From the NCBI GenBank assembly GCA_002692465.1, contig NZKH01000017.1, positions 19,298 through 67,270 on the forward strand: DNA of 47,973 nucleotides. The letters run 5' to 3'. Under the pieces are notes generated by a model, which searched no databases, was not told the origin of the DNA, and saw only the letters and a list, made by a program, of their open reading frames with translations. Shown one piece after another: positions 15,729 to 24,229 of the stretch. The position numbers and the translations under genes were made by a program. Numbering within the stretch: the first letter of the stretch is position 1; each line of letters starts with the position of its first letter. The DNA is from Methanobacteriota archaeon (GTDB taxonomy: Archaea > Thermoplasmatota > Poseidoniia > Poseidoniales > Poseidoniaceae).

Positions 15729-16730
15729 ATGAACAACTCAAATCCACCATTTTTTTTAGCACCCATGGAAGGAGTAAGTGATTTACCTTTTAGAATACTT
15801 GCAAGAGAATGTGGTGCAGATTTTACGATTAGTGAATTTACATCATCCACAGCATTAACAAGAGGTTCTGTAAAATCCTGGACAAAAGTATCTACACATC
15901 CATTAGAAGATCCATTTATTCCCCAAATTTTTGGAGGTGATATTAATGAAATGGTCAAGGCTACAGAATTGCTATGTGATAATCGTTCAGTGGAGATTAT
16001 TGATATTAATTTTGGATGTCCAGCGCCAAAGGTTTGTAGAAATGATGCAGGAGCAGCATTATTGGGGAAACCAGATAAATTAGTAAAAATGGTTGAAGCT
16101 TGTATTGATGTTAGTGATGTCCCAATTTCTGCAAAATTAAGGTTGGGAACAGGGATTGGAGATGATACTGCAATAGAAATTTCAGAAAGGTTAGAAGAGA
16201 TTGGGGTATTTCGTTTGTGTGTTCACGGCAGGACATTAAAACAAGGTTATAGAGGAGAAGCAGATTGGTCAAAAATTTCAAAAATAGTAGATGCAGTATC
16301 AATTCCAGTTATTGCAAATGGCGATGTTGTCGATGCAAAAAGTGCTTCAGCATGTTTGAGCCAAACTGGAGCAGCAGGGGTTATGATTGGTAGGGGTGCT
16401 ATAGGAAATCCTCAGGTATTTTATCAAATTAAACAAGAAATGGGTTTAATTAATGGCAAGGCTCCTTGGATAAAAGATAATGATGAATGGGTTGATTCAG
16501 ATGAAATTAAACGTGATTTTATGGCTAGGAGTTGGTGCTGGAATCGATATGTTGAATTAACTAAATTAACAGAAACAGAAAATAAAAACGCTCTCAAAAG
16601 ACATGCGATTTCGTTTACTAAACATTTGCCAGGAGGTTCAAAATTTAGAGGTTCTTTACAAGAAGTTAAAGAAATCAATCAACTATCTAAAAATGTTTCA
16701 GATTGGCTTAAAAATGGTGCAAATAAATGA
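15729..16730 (+). CDS. dus: tRNA-dihydrouridine synthase
   Basis: This FMN-dependent enzyme reduces uridine to dihydrouridine in the tRNA D-loop. The 333-residue protein shows the TIM-barrel start FFLAPMEGVSDLPFR, the catalytic-Cys motif INFGC97PAPKV, the FMN/tRNA-site stretches RNDAGAALL and SAKLRLGTG, then CVHGRTLKQGYRGEADW, IPVIANGDV and the phosphate-binding GVMIGRGAIGNP. All core Dus motifs are intact. The C-terminal helical domain is present. The start is set by a GGTGAT site. The stop (TGA) is directly followed by the stop of the convergent ribosomal protein gene. Confidence 0.9.
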   Translation: MNNSNPPFFLAPMEGVSDLPFRILARECGADFTISEFTSSTALTRGSVKSWTKVSTHPLEDPFIPQIFGGDINEMVKATELLCDNRSVEIIDINFGCPAPKVCRNDAGAALLGKPDKLVKMVEACIDVSDVPISAKLRLGTGIGDDTAIEISERLEEIGVFRLCVHGRTLKQGYRGEADWSKISKIVDAVSIPVIANGDVVDAKSASACLSQTGAAGVMIGRGAIGNPQVFYQIKQEMGLINGKAPWIKDNDEWVDSDEIKRDFMARSWCWNRYVELTKLTETENKNALKRHAISFTKHLPGGSKFRGSLQEVKEINQLSKNVSDWLKNGANK

Positions 16731-17339
16731 TTAGAACGTAGATTCCCAATCATCAATATTGTTTTCCTCAGCCCATTTTTCATCTGTAGTTTGTTTACGT
16801 TGCTTTAGCACTTCACGGCTTAATAACCAATATAGTAATGCTAAACTACGCCTACCTTTATTATTTGCAGGTAAAGCAAGATCTACATTTCTCAGATTAT
16901 TATTTGCATCACAAATTGCAACTATTGGAACTCCTGAGCCAACAGCTTCTCTAACAGCTTGTTGGTCTGCAGCAGGATCTGTTACAATTAAAACTCTAGG
17001 TTCGTAGAAAGAAGGTAATCTTGGATTTGTGAATGTTCCTGGAATGAATCTGCCCACTGATGATTTTGCACCAATCGCTTCAGCAAACATTCTTGCAGGT
17101 CTTTGACCATATTGTCTAGCACTTGTAACTACAATTTGTTCAGGTTCATACTGATTAAGAAATTTGGTAATAACACGAATTCTTTCATCTGTTTTCGTTA
17201 AATCAATTAAATATAAACCATCATCTCGAACTTCTTGAATAAACTTCATCATATCGGCACTTCTTTGCTGTGTTCCAATATTTACAGCGTTCGCTTCATA
17301 CGTTTCAAAATCAACTAATGGCGCCATACTCTCATCCAT
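16731..17339 (-). CDS. rps2: Small ribosomal subunit protein uS2 (archaeal S2)
   Basis: The 202-residue protein matches archaeal/eukaryal S2/SA: NAVNIGTQQRSADMMKFI, DGLYLIDLTKTDERI, VVTSARQYGQRPARMFAEA, GRFIPGTFTNPRLPSFYEPR, VLIVTDPAADQQAVREA, and the C-terminal R-R-S-L-A-L-L-Y-W-L-L-SREVLKQR. It assembles at the 30S back near the anti-Shine-Dalgarno region. In many archaea rps2 sits in an operon with rpoN, rpoK and enolase genes, but here it stands alone, convergent with dus and divergent from a membrane nuclease. The leader has TGAGG 8-12 nt before the ATG and a small G4/C4 hairpin. M5 at 17327 is an alternative start. Confidence 0.95.
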   Translation of the reverse strand: MDESMAPLVDFETYEANAVNIGTQQRSADMMKFIQEVRDDGLYLIDLTKTDERIRVITKFLNQYEPEQIVVTSARQYGQRPARMFAEAIGAKSSVGRFIPGTFTNPRLPSFYEPRVLIVTDPAADQQAVREAVGSGVPIVAICDANNNLRNVDLALPANNKGRRSLALLYWLLSREVLKQRKQTTDEKWAEENNIDDWESTF

Positions 17340-17463
17340 TATAGTTCCTCAGCGGCGGGGCTACTAACCACCCCTTCATAATGCCATCGCTACAAATTAA
17401 TTCTATCTGATTCTCATATCATCAATACGTTAGGTTGATGTCTAATGAGTTTAGTAGCATATA

Positions 17464-18921
17464 ATGGGCGTTTCCATGAACGAAGCAAAGCAAGATGAAA
17501 ATGGTTTTTGGAAAGATGCCGAAGGTATGGCAATATCTGTATCTGCAAGTGATTTAGAGCGACATGCATATTGTCCTTTATCTTGGAAATTAGCGAAAGA
17601 AGGGCATGATGGTAAGGGAGATGCAATTAGTGCTGGAATTGATAAACACCAAAAAATACATGATAAAATTGAATCATTTCATAATCGAAGTATTGATTCT
17701 CGTAGAGAAATTGCTGTGTGGACATGGACGCTTTCAATTGTAATTATTTTTCTAATAGATTCATTTGCTTTTGTTTACTTGGAAGATGATTATTTAGGAA
17801 TTTCAGGAGATGGTTTTGGTGCAGAAAAAGTAGGGGATTTAGACTCTGGATGGTATTATTTGACTATGTATGACACTCAAGCAGATGGATGGAATGGAAC
17901 AGATTTAATCATACTTGATGAAAACAACAATTTAATGGCTGGCCCATTTGAATTAAAAAATGGTTCAGAAGAAAAAACAACATTCAGATTAAGTTCAGAC
18001 TGTAATGGATGCATAATTATCATTAGGGGAGTTAGTTCAGATTCAATAGAAATATCTTGGTCATTATCTACTACAGATTTTGTGCCACCTCAGGAACTTG
18101 GTAAATTTCTTGTAATGTTATCAGCTAGTGTGTTATTTGTATCAATTTTAATGATTGCATTGCCTTGGAGAGAAAGATTCGGATGGAATGAACCAGAAAT
18201 AGAACATAATAAGGTTGTACAGACCTTTGATCAAAAAATTTTCAAACCAGTTTGGCAGACTGTTGATTATGTAGGCGGTTGGATTAGTGGAGGGAGAATA
18301 GAGGGCTTTGCTTTACTTTCTTCAATAGTAATTATGATTCACGGAGTTTCATTATACGCAGCAGATAATAGGCAGCAAGCAGCTTTAATTTTGGCTTTGG
18401 TTGCACTATTTTGGTTAATTATTTCGTCATCACAATTATTTAAGGTTCTTAGATCAATTGCAGCTAGAGAGAAATTAAGTGTTGAACTTGGAATAGATTA
18501 TTCAACCAAATTTAACTATAGTGATGATAGTAAAGAATCATCAATTTTATCTGATAAGGAAATTGGTCTAAGAGGGCGACCAGATCAAATTGTTGTTATT
18601 GATGGTAATTTTATTCCCGTGGAACAAAAAACTGGTAAAATTCCCAATGAACCACATTTAAGTCACAAAATACAACTTTTAGCTTACATTCATCTTATTG
18701 AATCATCTACTGGTACTTCTCCACCTTATGGGGCTTTGAGATACGGCGCTGATGTTGCTTTTCCAATAGAATGGAATGATGAACATAAGAATCTACTAAT
18801 GGATAATATTCGTGAAGTACAAAGGTTAACTGTTGAAGGTGGTGCAAAAAGAAATCATCAACAAATTGGAAAATGCAGAAATTGTTCACGTAAACATGTT
18901 TGCGAAGATTCTTTATCTTGA
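17464..18921 (+). CDS. Membrane-embedded Cas4/RecB-like PD-(D/E)XK nuclease
   Basis: The 485-residue protein carries a Cas4-like iron-sulfur nuclease signature split across the chain. C37 is in SASDLERHAYCPLSW, and the C-terminal set C471-x2-C474-x5-C480 completes the four Cys ligands typical of Cas4/AddB. The nuclease core has a possible motif-I His (H62/H66), D374 (LRGRPDQIVV), E387-x-K389 (VEQKTGK) and Q404-x3-Y408 (motif QxxxY). Between the first Cys and the core are four membrane segments (about 85-106, 214-234, 281-299, 305-325). An extracytoplasmic domain at about 107-210 includes a DTQADGWNG motif like that in pre-peptidase-type beta-domains. There is no CRISPR array or other cas gene in the window. 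The function, perhaps handling of DNA at the membrane, is inferred. Confidence 0.75.
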   Translation: MGVSMNEAKQDENGFWKDAEGMAISVSASDLERHAYCPLSWKLAKEGHDGKGDAISAGIDKHQKIHDKIESFHNRSIDSRREIAVWTWTLSIVIIFLIDSFAFVYLEDDYLGISGDGFGAEKVGDLDSGWYYLTMYDTQADGWNGTDLIILDENNNLMAGPFELKNGSEEKTTFRLSSDCNGCIIIIRGVSSDSIEISWSLSTTDFVPPQELGKFLVMLSASVLFVSILMIALPWRERFGWNEPEIEHNKVVQTFDQKIFKPVWQTVDYVGGWISGGRIEGFALLSSIVIMIHGVSLYAADNRQQAALILALVALFWLIISSSQLFKVLRSIAAREKLSVELGIDYSTKFNYSDDSKESSILSDKEIGLRGRPDQIVVIDGNFIPVEQKTGKIPNEPHLSHKIQLLAYIHLIESSTGTSPPYGALRYGADVAFPIEWNDEHKNLLMDNIREVQRLTVEGGAKRNHQQIGKCRNCSRKHVCEDSLS

Positions 18922-18930
18922 AATCCAATC

Positions 18931-19527
18931 TTATGTTTTACAATCTTCTTCTGTAAATTTTACACATTCAGAAGTGACTGTAATAATTGCAGCAAAATTG
19001 TCCTCAGCTTCTACAACTTCAAAGATATTGAATCCATAACCTCTTGCTTCAACTTCTAAGGTCCAAGTACCAGGAGTTAGTGGTGGTCTATGTACTTCAA
19101 CTACAGGCTCAATTGATTCACTTGCCAATTTTTCATAAAAAATTTCTCCATTTGGATTTTTTATCTTTACGTGTACATATCTTGCTTCTTGGCTAAGTGT
19201 TGAAACATTTATTCCAGTAGTATCATAAATCAATTCACGAACTTGTTGTGATAAATCAAGAGGATCTGGCATCGAAACTCGAACATAGATAATTAATTCA
19301 GATACGCTTTCTGTTACTTCAAATGTAGATGAGTTTTCATAAACTTCTGATTGGGCTGTTTGAAATGTATAACTAATATTTGTTTTTTCTTCAATATTTT
19401 CTACCGCCGGCGCCCCTCGCATTAATTCAAGAGATTCTCTTATGGGTACTAATCCAAAACAACCCATTGATGAAGTTACAATTAGCGAAGCAAAAATTAG
19501 TGTGAATATACTATTTGTACCCTTCAT
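18931..19527 (-). CDS. Secreted lipoprotein with Ig-like domain, function unknown
   Basis: The 198-residue protein starts at the ATG at 19527 (MKGTNSIF...). Its signal peptide ends in a lipobox, S20-M-G-C23, so it is probably lipid-anchored on the outer face. An in-frame ATG at 19545 would add MIWLCS and is less likely for a lipoprotein. The rest is a beta-rich domain ending with a predicted Ig-like strand pattern: PPLTPGTWTLEVEARGYGF and then DNFAAIITV. Two Cys, near the end (ECVKFTEEDC), could form a disulfide. I recognise no catalytic motif. Its stop is 9 nt from that of the convergent nuclease, and a candidate sRNA lies upstream in the same gap. Confidence 0.65.
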   Translation of the reverse strand: MKGTNSIFTLIFASLIVTSSMGCFGLVPIRESLELMRGAPAVENIEEKTNISYTFQTAQSEVYENSSTFEVTESVSELIIYVRVSMPDPLDLSQQVRELIYDTTGINVSTLSQEARYVHVKIKNPNGEIFYEKLASESIEPVVEVHRPPLTPGTWTLEVEARGYGFNIFEVVEAEDNFAAIITVTSECVKFTEEDCKT

Positions 19528-19580
19528 CGAACAAAGCCAAATCATTCATACGCTTGAAACCAACGCATAAAATTCAAGAT

Positions 19581-19594
19581 TTAATACTATAATT
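19581..19594 (+). promoter_or_regulatory. Putative AT-rich promoter element for the sRNA
   Basis: TTAATACTATAATT is an AT-rich TATA-like stretch whose centre is about 36 nt upstream of the sRNA 5' stem at 19623. An AT-rich inverted repeat, AATTCAT-n5-ATGAATT (19591-19609), lies between them. Low certainty. Confidence 0.3.
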
Positions 19595-19622
19595 CATCAA
19601 TAATGAATTTTTGGAATATTTT

Positions 19623-19690
19623 GCTCGAATGAAGCGAAGAGGGTCAGCCGAGCCTTTTGGTGATGACGAACCCTATGAGTGCTGACGAGC
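19623..19690 (+). ncRNA. Candidate C/D box sRNA (2'-O-methylation guide)
   Basis: The 68-nt stretch is GC-richer than its surroundings and has the full C/D layout. The terminal stem GCTCG (19623-19627) pairs with CGAGC (19686-19690). The C box is ATGAAGC (19629-19635), D' is CCGA (19648-19651), C' is a perfect GTGATGA (19660-19666) and D is CTGA (19682-19685). The stem, a 3-nt bulge AAT (19628-19630), then GA, against CTGA followed directly by the stem, make a canonical K-turn: G31-A85 and A32-G84 sheared pairs, then A33-U83 and G34-C82 (last two digits). Guides are 12 nt (19636-19647) and 15 nt (19667-19681). It lies in a gap between two minus-strand genes. Confidence 0.6.
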
Positions 19691-19691
19691 A

Positions 19692-22535
19692 CTATTCAAA
19701 TTTAGCACCACAAATTTGGCATTCTTTGGCATCAACTGGTATATCTGCACCACAACCACCACACTCTGCAGTTTCAGATTTTTCTTCTTCAACTTCTTCT
19801 TTGATGACTTCTTTATTGATTACATCTTCAGAATCATCGAATGTAAAGTCAGTATCCACTTTTGGTAATTGATTACCTACGAAATCAGCAGCCCCTTCTA
19901 GATGTTCTTTATTAGATCCTAGACCTATTTTTACTTCTTCACCTGGCATAACTCCTTCTTCACCTGTTAACGCATAAAGTTCTGCTCTCATATTTGCATC
20001 ACTAGCAGTAAGTTCAACATCCTCATCTTTGAGTGCTTTTAATTCTCCTTTTTCGGCTAAAATTTCATCCATGTTTTGGTTGTATTTTCCTCTTTGAGAA
20101 ATTAATTCGGAGTCTTCATCATCAATTTTCATTTTTACATCAGTATCTTCAACCTCTAGATTTATTTCTTCTTCTTCAATTTCTTCTGATTCTTGTTTCG
20201 AGCGGACCTGTTCTACTTCTGCTTCAGCTTCAGTGATGCGTTCATCCCAATCAGATTCTAATTCATCTTCATTAAAGCCCATTTCAGCAATGTCTGAGGC
20301 AAATTGGGTTGAACCTTTGATAATTTCATCAGTATCTTCATCTTCTAAACCAAACACATTTACAACGCCATAAAATTTTGAATTATATTTACATCCATAT
20401 TCAAATGAACCTATTTTGTCAAATTCATGTAGGAATTCATCATGATCATCTAAATCACCTGAATGGAATAATAATTGCCCTTCTTCATTTAGTGATTTTG
20501 CAGACACAGTATGTTTGTCATCTTCATCATAATTTGTCCACATAACTTTGTCTCCAATGGAAATGTTCAATTCTTCAGGGTCGTATCCATCATTTTCTAT
20601 ATCAACATAAATTACATTTGATAAATCAATTCTTTGTCTTGTTAGAACTATTCCAGCAATTAATGCAACTATGAGTAATATAGTGAATGGAATAAGTAAT
20701 TTCAAGAAATTTGTAGAGTCTTCACTATCAATATTTAGTAAAGAGTCTGGAGGATCAATTTCTAAGGTCATAGTATAATCTTGTCCATCTTCTTCTACAA
20801 AAATAAGTTTTAATTGGTATAATCCCGTATTATTTGGTGTAAAAGCACATTCAAACAAGTCCTGTTTATTTTGTTCTGAAAATGTTAAAACTTTACTATT
20901 AATTAATTCATCATCTTTATCTCTACATTCTAATGTTTGACTACCAGAATCAGTTGAGTTTACATTAATCATAAGATTATGCTCGACACCCATAATATAT
21001 GGTTGATTAGGAGTAATATTTACGCTATATAAATCAAAATTCAATAAAAATGGAATTTCAATTTCTACTGTAACTTGATCCGTATTATCTAAATTATCAG
21101 AGTCCATCCAATTAGTATCTGGTTGCCACATTACACTGAAATCTTGATTGCCCTTAGTAGAGCCAGTTTCTACTTCAATTTCTATTGTTTCAACGCTATT
21201 AGGGTTAATAATTAGTTCATAAGGCCCATAGGATGCACCTCTCCAATTTGCAGATAATGTTCCCGAGGAACTGACGTCACCAGTATTTTGTATATTTACA
21301 TAAAATGAAATATTAGTTTCTATGTTAACAACGTTGTTTGATGAATCTGAAATTATATTCACATTTACATTAGGAGAATTTGCTAATTGAAATGAAGAAC
21401 TTACAATATCATTAGAATTATCTCCATTATGTTGAGAGTTTGAATCAATAATGACTGAAACATCATGAGTTCCAGCCGAAAATCCACCAATATCATTTTT
21501 ATTAAATTCTAGCGTGAATATTTGTTGGTTTGAATCTGTATTCCATTCGATATTTTTGTTTAATGTGATTTCAGCATCATTGATTGAATCCAAAAGTCTA
21601 ATTTGAACATCAATGTTTGTACCTTGAATAATATTCTCGAACTCAGTAGCAAAAATTGAACCAGACAGAGTCCAAGGGCCATTCACAGAAGCTATGCCTC
21701 CATCAGATGTTGTTACTACAAGGTCTCCGACAAAATACATATCAGGAACATCTGTAACAATTAGATTCCCATTCCAATCATTATTTTGGTCATCTAATTC
21801 ATTAATTTCATAATTCGAATCAACAGAAATTTGTATTGCCCAATTCCCAGTTTGTGGTGCCGTCGATTCAAAAGAAATAGTTGTTGATACGCCAGCATCT
21901 AGGGATTGTATTACAGTAGTTTCACTAATTCCACTTCCTTCAATATTTAGACTAACTGAATTAGCTTCAGATGTTTCAGTTCCTTGATTTAAAATTGTTA
22001 CATTTGTGTAAAACAAGTCATTTTCATGAATGTCTGAATTTGGTGATATCTCTACATTTTCGATAACTAAATCTGGTAAACCTTGAACTGAAAATGATTT
22101 GAATACAGATGCCGAAAAAGAGTCAGAATCTGCATCATATACCCTTACAAATATTCCGCTGTCATCGATATTTACATTTTGCCAAATTACTGTAACATTT
22201 GTTTGAGAATCTGTAATTCCATCACTTGCTTCAAGTATCACATGTTCAATTTTCCATTCATTTCCAGCTTCATATGAATTTTTGTAATAATATACATCGA
22301 CTTCAGAAACTTCAGTATTACTATTGTTTAAAGTTAATTTAATAGAAATTGGAGATCCTGACACTGGATCTTCTGGAGATATTATTATTGATTCGTTTGA
22401 AAAACTAACTCCTCCAATGGTAGCAGCGTGGCTTGTTGAGATTACCGTTAAAAATAATGGGAAAATCATCAAAATTGTAATGATTGAACTAAACTTCTTT
22501 CGTCCCATAATACCCTTAGATGAAATGTTGCCCAT
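19692..22535 (-). CDS. Large membrane protein: CARDB-like repeats, degenerate cupredoxin, zinc ribbon
   Basis: The 947-residue protein starts with a signal peptide (cleavage after about A37, SHA). Residues of about 40-600 are beta-rich repeats of the CARDB/NEW3 type, with the typical N-x-G and LDDQNNDWNGN ends. One membrane segment follows at about 611-632. A cupredoxin-like domain at about 640-728 has one ligand pair, H675 (KHTV) and C715, but the usual second His (C-x2-H) is N718 and the Met position is F721, so a type 1 copper site looks lost. A long acidic helical linker follows, then a C-terminal zinc ribbon with C925-x2-C928 and C939-x2-C942. By simple topology the cupredoxin and ribbon would be cytoplasmic. 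An alternative start is M10. Confidence 0.7.
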   Translation of the reverse strand: MGNISSKGIMGRKKFSSIITILMIFPLFLTVISTSHAATIGGVSFSNESIIISPEDPVSGSPISIKLTLNNSNTEVSEVDVYYYKNSYEAGNEWKIEHVILEASDGITDSQTNVTVIWQNVNIDDSGIFVRVYDADSDSFSASVFKSFSVQGLPDLVIENVEISPNSDIHENDLFYTNVTILNQGTETSEANSVSLNIEGSGISETTVIQSLDAGVSTTISFESTAPQTGNWAIQISVDSNYEINELDDQNNDWNGNLIVTDVPDMYFVGDLVVTTSDGGIASVNGPWTLSGSIFATEFENIIQGTNIDVQIRLLDSINDAEITLNKNIEWNTDSNQQIFTLEFNKNDIGGFSAGTHDVSVIIDSNSQHNGDNSNDIVSSSFQLANSPNVNVNIISDSSNNVVNIETNISFYVNIQNTGDVSSSGTLSANWRGASYGPYELIINPNSVETIEIEVETGSTKGNQDFSVMWQPDTNWMDSDNLDNTDQVTVEIEIPFLLNFDLYSVNITPNQPYIMGVEHNLMINVNSTDSGSQTLECRDKDDELINSKVLTFSEQNKQDLFECAFTPNNTGLYQLKLIFVEEDGQDYTMTLEIDPPDSLLNIDSEDSTNFLKLLIPFTILLIVALIAGIVLTRQRIDLSNVIYVDIENDGYDPEELNISIGDKVMWTNYDEDDKHTVSAKSLNEEGQLLFHSGDLDDHDEFLHEFDKIGSFEYGCKYNSKFYGVVNVFGLEDEDTDEIIKGSTQFASDIAEMGFNEDELESDWDERITEAEAEVEQVRSKQESEEIEEEEINLEVEDTDVKMKIDDEDSELISQRGKYNQNMDEILAEKGELKALKDEDVELTASDANMRAELYALTGEEGVMPGEEVKIGLGSNKEHLEGAADFVGNQLPKVDTDFTFDDSEDVINKEVIKEEVEEEKSETAECGGCGADIPVDAKECQICGAKFE

Positions 22536-22654
22536 TAACCTTGGTAAAAGATATGACTTATTTGGGTTTAATCAATAGTTGTATTTTTTGACCAATAAAG
22601 CATTAATTGAACGCAAGTATTGAAGCGGTTGTCTGTTCTGGTGTATTTGTTCCG

Positions 22655-24229
22655 ATGTCAAAATGTGCACGTACGGCAGTCCTTTTTTTAGGGCTTTTTT
22701 TGATACTTAATTCACAAATGAATTTAATAAGTTCTCAAGAACAGTTATCTTTAGATGAGAATACAGAAGAGAAAATGAGTACTTCAGGCCGTTCTACACC
22801 AGTAATAACAGATTTCTCAATTCGTAGTCCACAATTAGGTGATGGTACATCACCATCTTCAAGGGCTTGGTTTTCTGTTGATGATACAGATACACTTTCT
22901 TTTCAATGGTCAGCAACGGATGATAATATCGATTTTGCATCATTATCAAATACTCCTGGGGATAGCCCCTCTCCAGATGTTTCTCCTTTCAATTATGAAT
23001 GGGAAATTACAGGAGAATTAGATGAAGGAATTTACAACCCTGTATTGACGGTTCAGGATTTAGATTCAAATGTAGCAACTTCAACCTTGTATATTGGTAT
23101 TGATCGTACAGGACCTACAGTTGGAACACCTAGCTTAAGTTATGATGTCAATGGGCTTGCTACAATAATTTCTGAGGGTGATTGGATTTCAACAAATGAA
23201 ATCAATGTTTCCAATTTAAATGTAGGAGTTACAGATAATGGAGGTGTTGGAGCAGATTCTTATGAATACCAGATTTTACCAAATGGTGATGGTTGGCAAT
23301 CTATTTCATCATCAGGAAGCTCAGCAATTCCTGTTAGTTCAGGTCAATTGACTTTACAATTTAGAGCGGTTGATTTACTTGGGAACAAAGGTGATTTCGT
23401 AAATTTTTCATTTAATGTTGATAATCTAAATCCAAACTTTCACGGATGGGAAATCCCAGAAATTACAACTAGTACAGTTCAAAACGTGGAGATTTCATTT
23501 ATGACTTCGGATGTTGATTCTGGCATAGATTCTTCTAATACCTTTGTTGAATATGGTTTTGATCTTGATGGTTCAGGAACTTCTCCAGATGACGGTAACG
23601 GTTGGACATCATTGGTAACTACAAAGGAATCTGAAGATACATTTTCAGCAATACTTTCAGGAGTAATTTGGGATTTAAAAGAAAATCAATATTTGATGCT
23701 TAGAGCAACAATTTCTGATAATGCTGGAAATCAAAAGGTGACAGATCCAATGTTTGTTACAATTTTACCAGGAGTAGATATTTCTTGGGATTTAACACAA
23801 TTAGACAGATTAATCATTAGAACAGGTAGTGGTCAAGTTTTTACTTTAACATCAACAATAATTTCAAATGAACCTTTTGTAGAATCTTTTGAAGCGCAAT
23901 TACAAATCGCTCCAGCAGATAGAGACTCTACTGTTGAATGGACTACAATTAGTACTGAAACAATACCAATTGGAAGCATGACCGATCTTGTTCACGGAAT
24001 TGAGTGGACCTTTTCATTGACGGGAGGAGGACAATGGGATGTTAGGGTTTTAGTCGATTCAGGAGATGATATTGATGAAAGAGATGAAGGAAATAATGAT
24101 CGATATTTAATAGTCTCTGGGGCAGATGGAGATCAAGTTGTAGGGATAGTTTCTGGTTTTACACCTTCATTATTTTCTTTGTTAATTGTAGGCTTTTTAA
24201 TTTCTGGAATTATTAACCGTAGAAATTAA
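22655..24229 (+). CDS. Secreted Ig/CARDB-like surface protein with C-terminal anchor signal
   Basis: From the ATG at 22655 (MSKCARTAVLFLGLF) it has 524 residues with a Sec signal peptide. The rest is made of beta-sandwich repeats; 'NTPGD', DRTGPTV and DNLNPNF end-motifs suggest Ig-like folds, and a final CARDB-type domain ends with DIDERDEGNNDRYL. The C-terminus is GFTPS, a hydrophobic segment and RR-N, a tripartite signal of the kind recognised by archaeosortase-like enzymes or simply a membrane anchor. A TTG at 22607 would add 16 residues before the signal peptide and is unlikely. The stop touches the stop of the convergent KH gene. Confidence 0.7.
   Translation: MSKCARTAVLFLGLFLILNSQMNLISSQEQLSLDENTEEKMSTSGRSTPVITDFSIRSPQLGDGTSPSSRAWFSVDDTDTLSFQWSATDDNIDFASLSNTPGDSPSPDVSPFNYEWEITGELDEGIYNPVLTVQDLDSNVATSTLYIGIDRTGPTVGTPSLSYDVNGLATIISEGDWISTNEINVSNLNVGVTDNGGVGADSYEYQILPNGDGWQSISSSGSSAIPVSSGQLTLQFRAVDLLGNKGDFVNFSFNVDNLNPNFHGWEIPEITTSTVQNVEISFMTSDVDSGIDSSNTFVEYGFDLDGSGTSPDDGNGWTSLVTTKESEDTFSAILSGVIWDLKENQYLMLRATISDNAGNQKVTDPMFVTILPGVDISWDLTQLDRLIIRTGSGQVFTLTSTIISNEPFVESFEAQLQIAPADRDSTVEWTTISTETIPIGSMTDLVHGIEWTFSLTGGGQWDVRVLVDSGDDIDERDEGNNDRYLIVSGADGDQVVGIVSGFTPSLFSLLIVGFLISGIINRRN

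Noticed and set aside
17355-17375. Small G4/C4 hairpin in the uS2 leader as an autoregulatory element
   Set aside because: Only four pairs and a mismatched interior; no support beyond position.
17340-17463. RNA gene in the uS2/nuclease gap (TTGATGA and CTGA motifs on the minus strand)
   Set aside because: No flanking stem and wrong box spacing for a C/D sRNA; no tRNA-like fold found.
17464-18921. Cas4-like gene as part of a CRISPR-Cas locus
   Set aside because: No repeats, no other cas genes, and flanks are a ribosomal protein and a lipoprotein.
19591-19609. AATTCAT-n5-ATGAATT hairpin followed by T5 as a terminator
   Set aside because: All-weak AT pairs, and archaeal termination does not need hairpins; it is in a promoter-like stretch before the sRNA.
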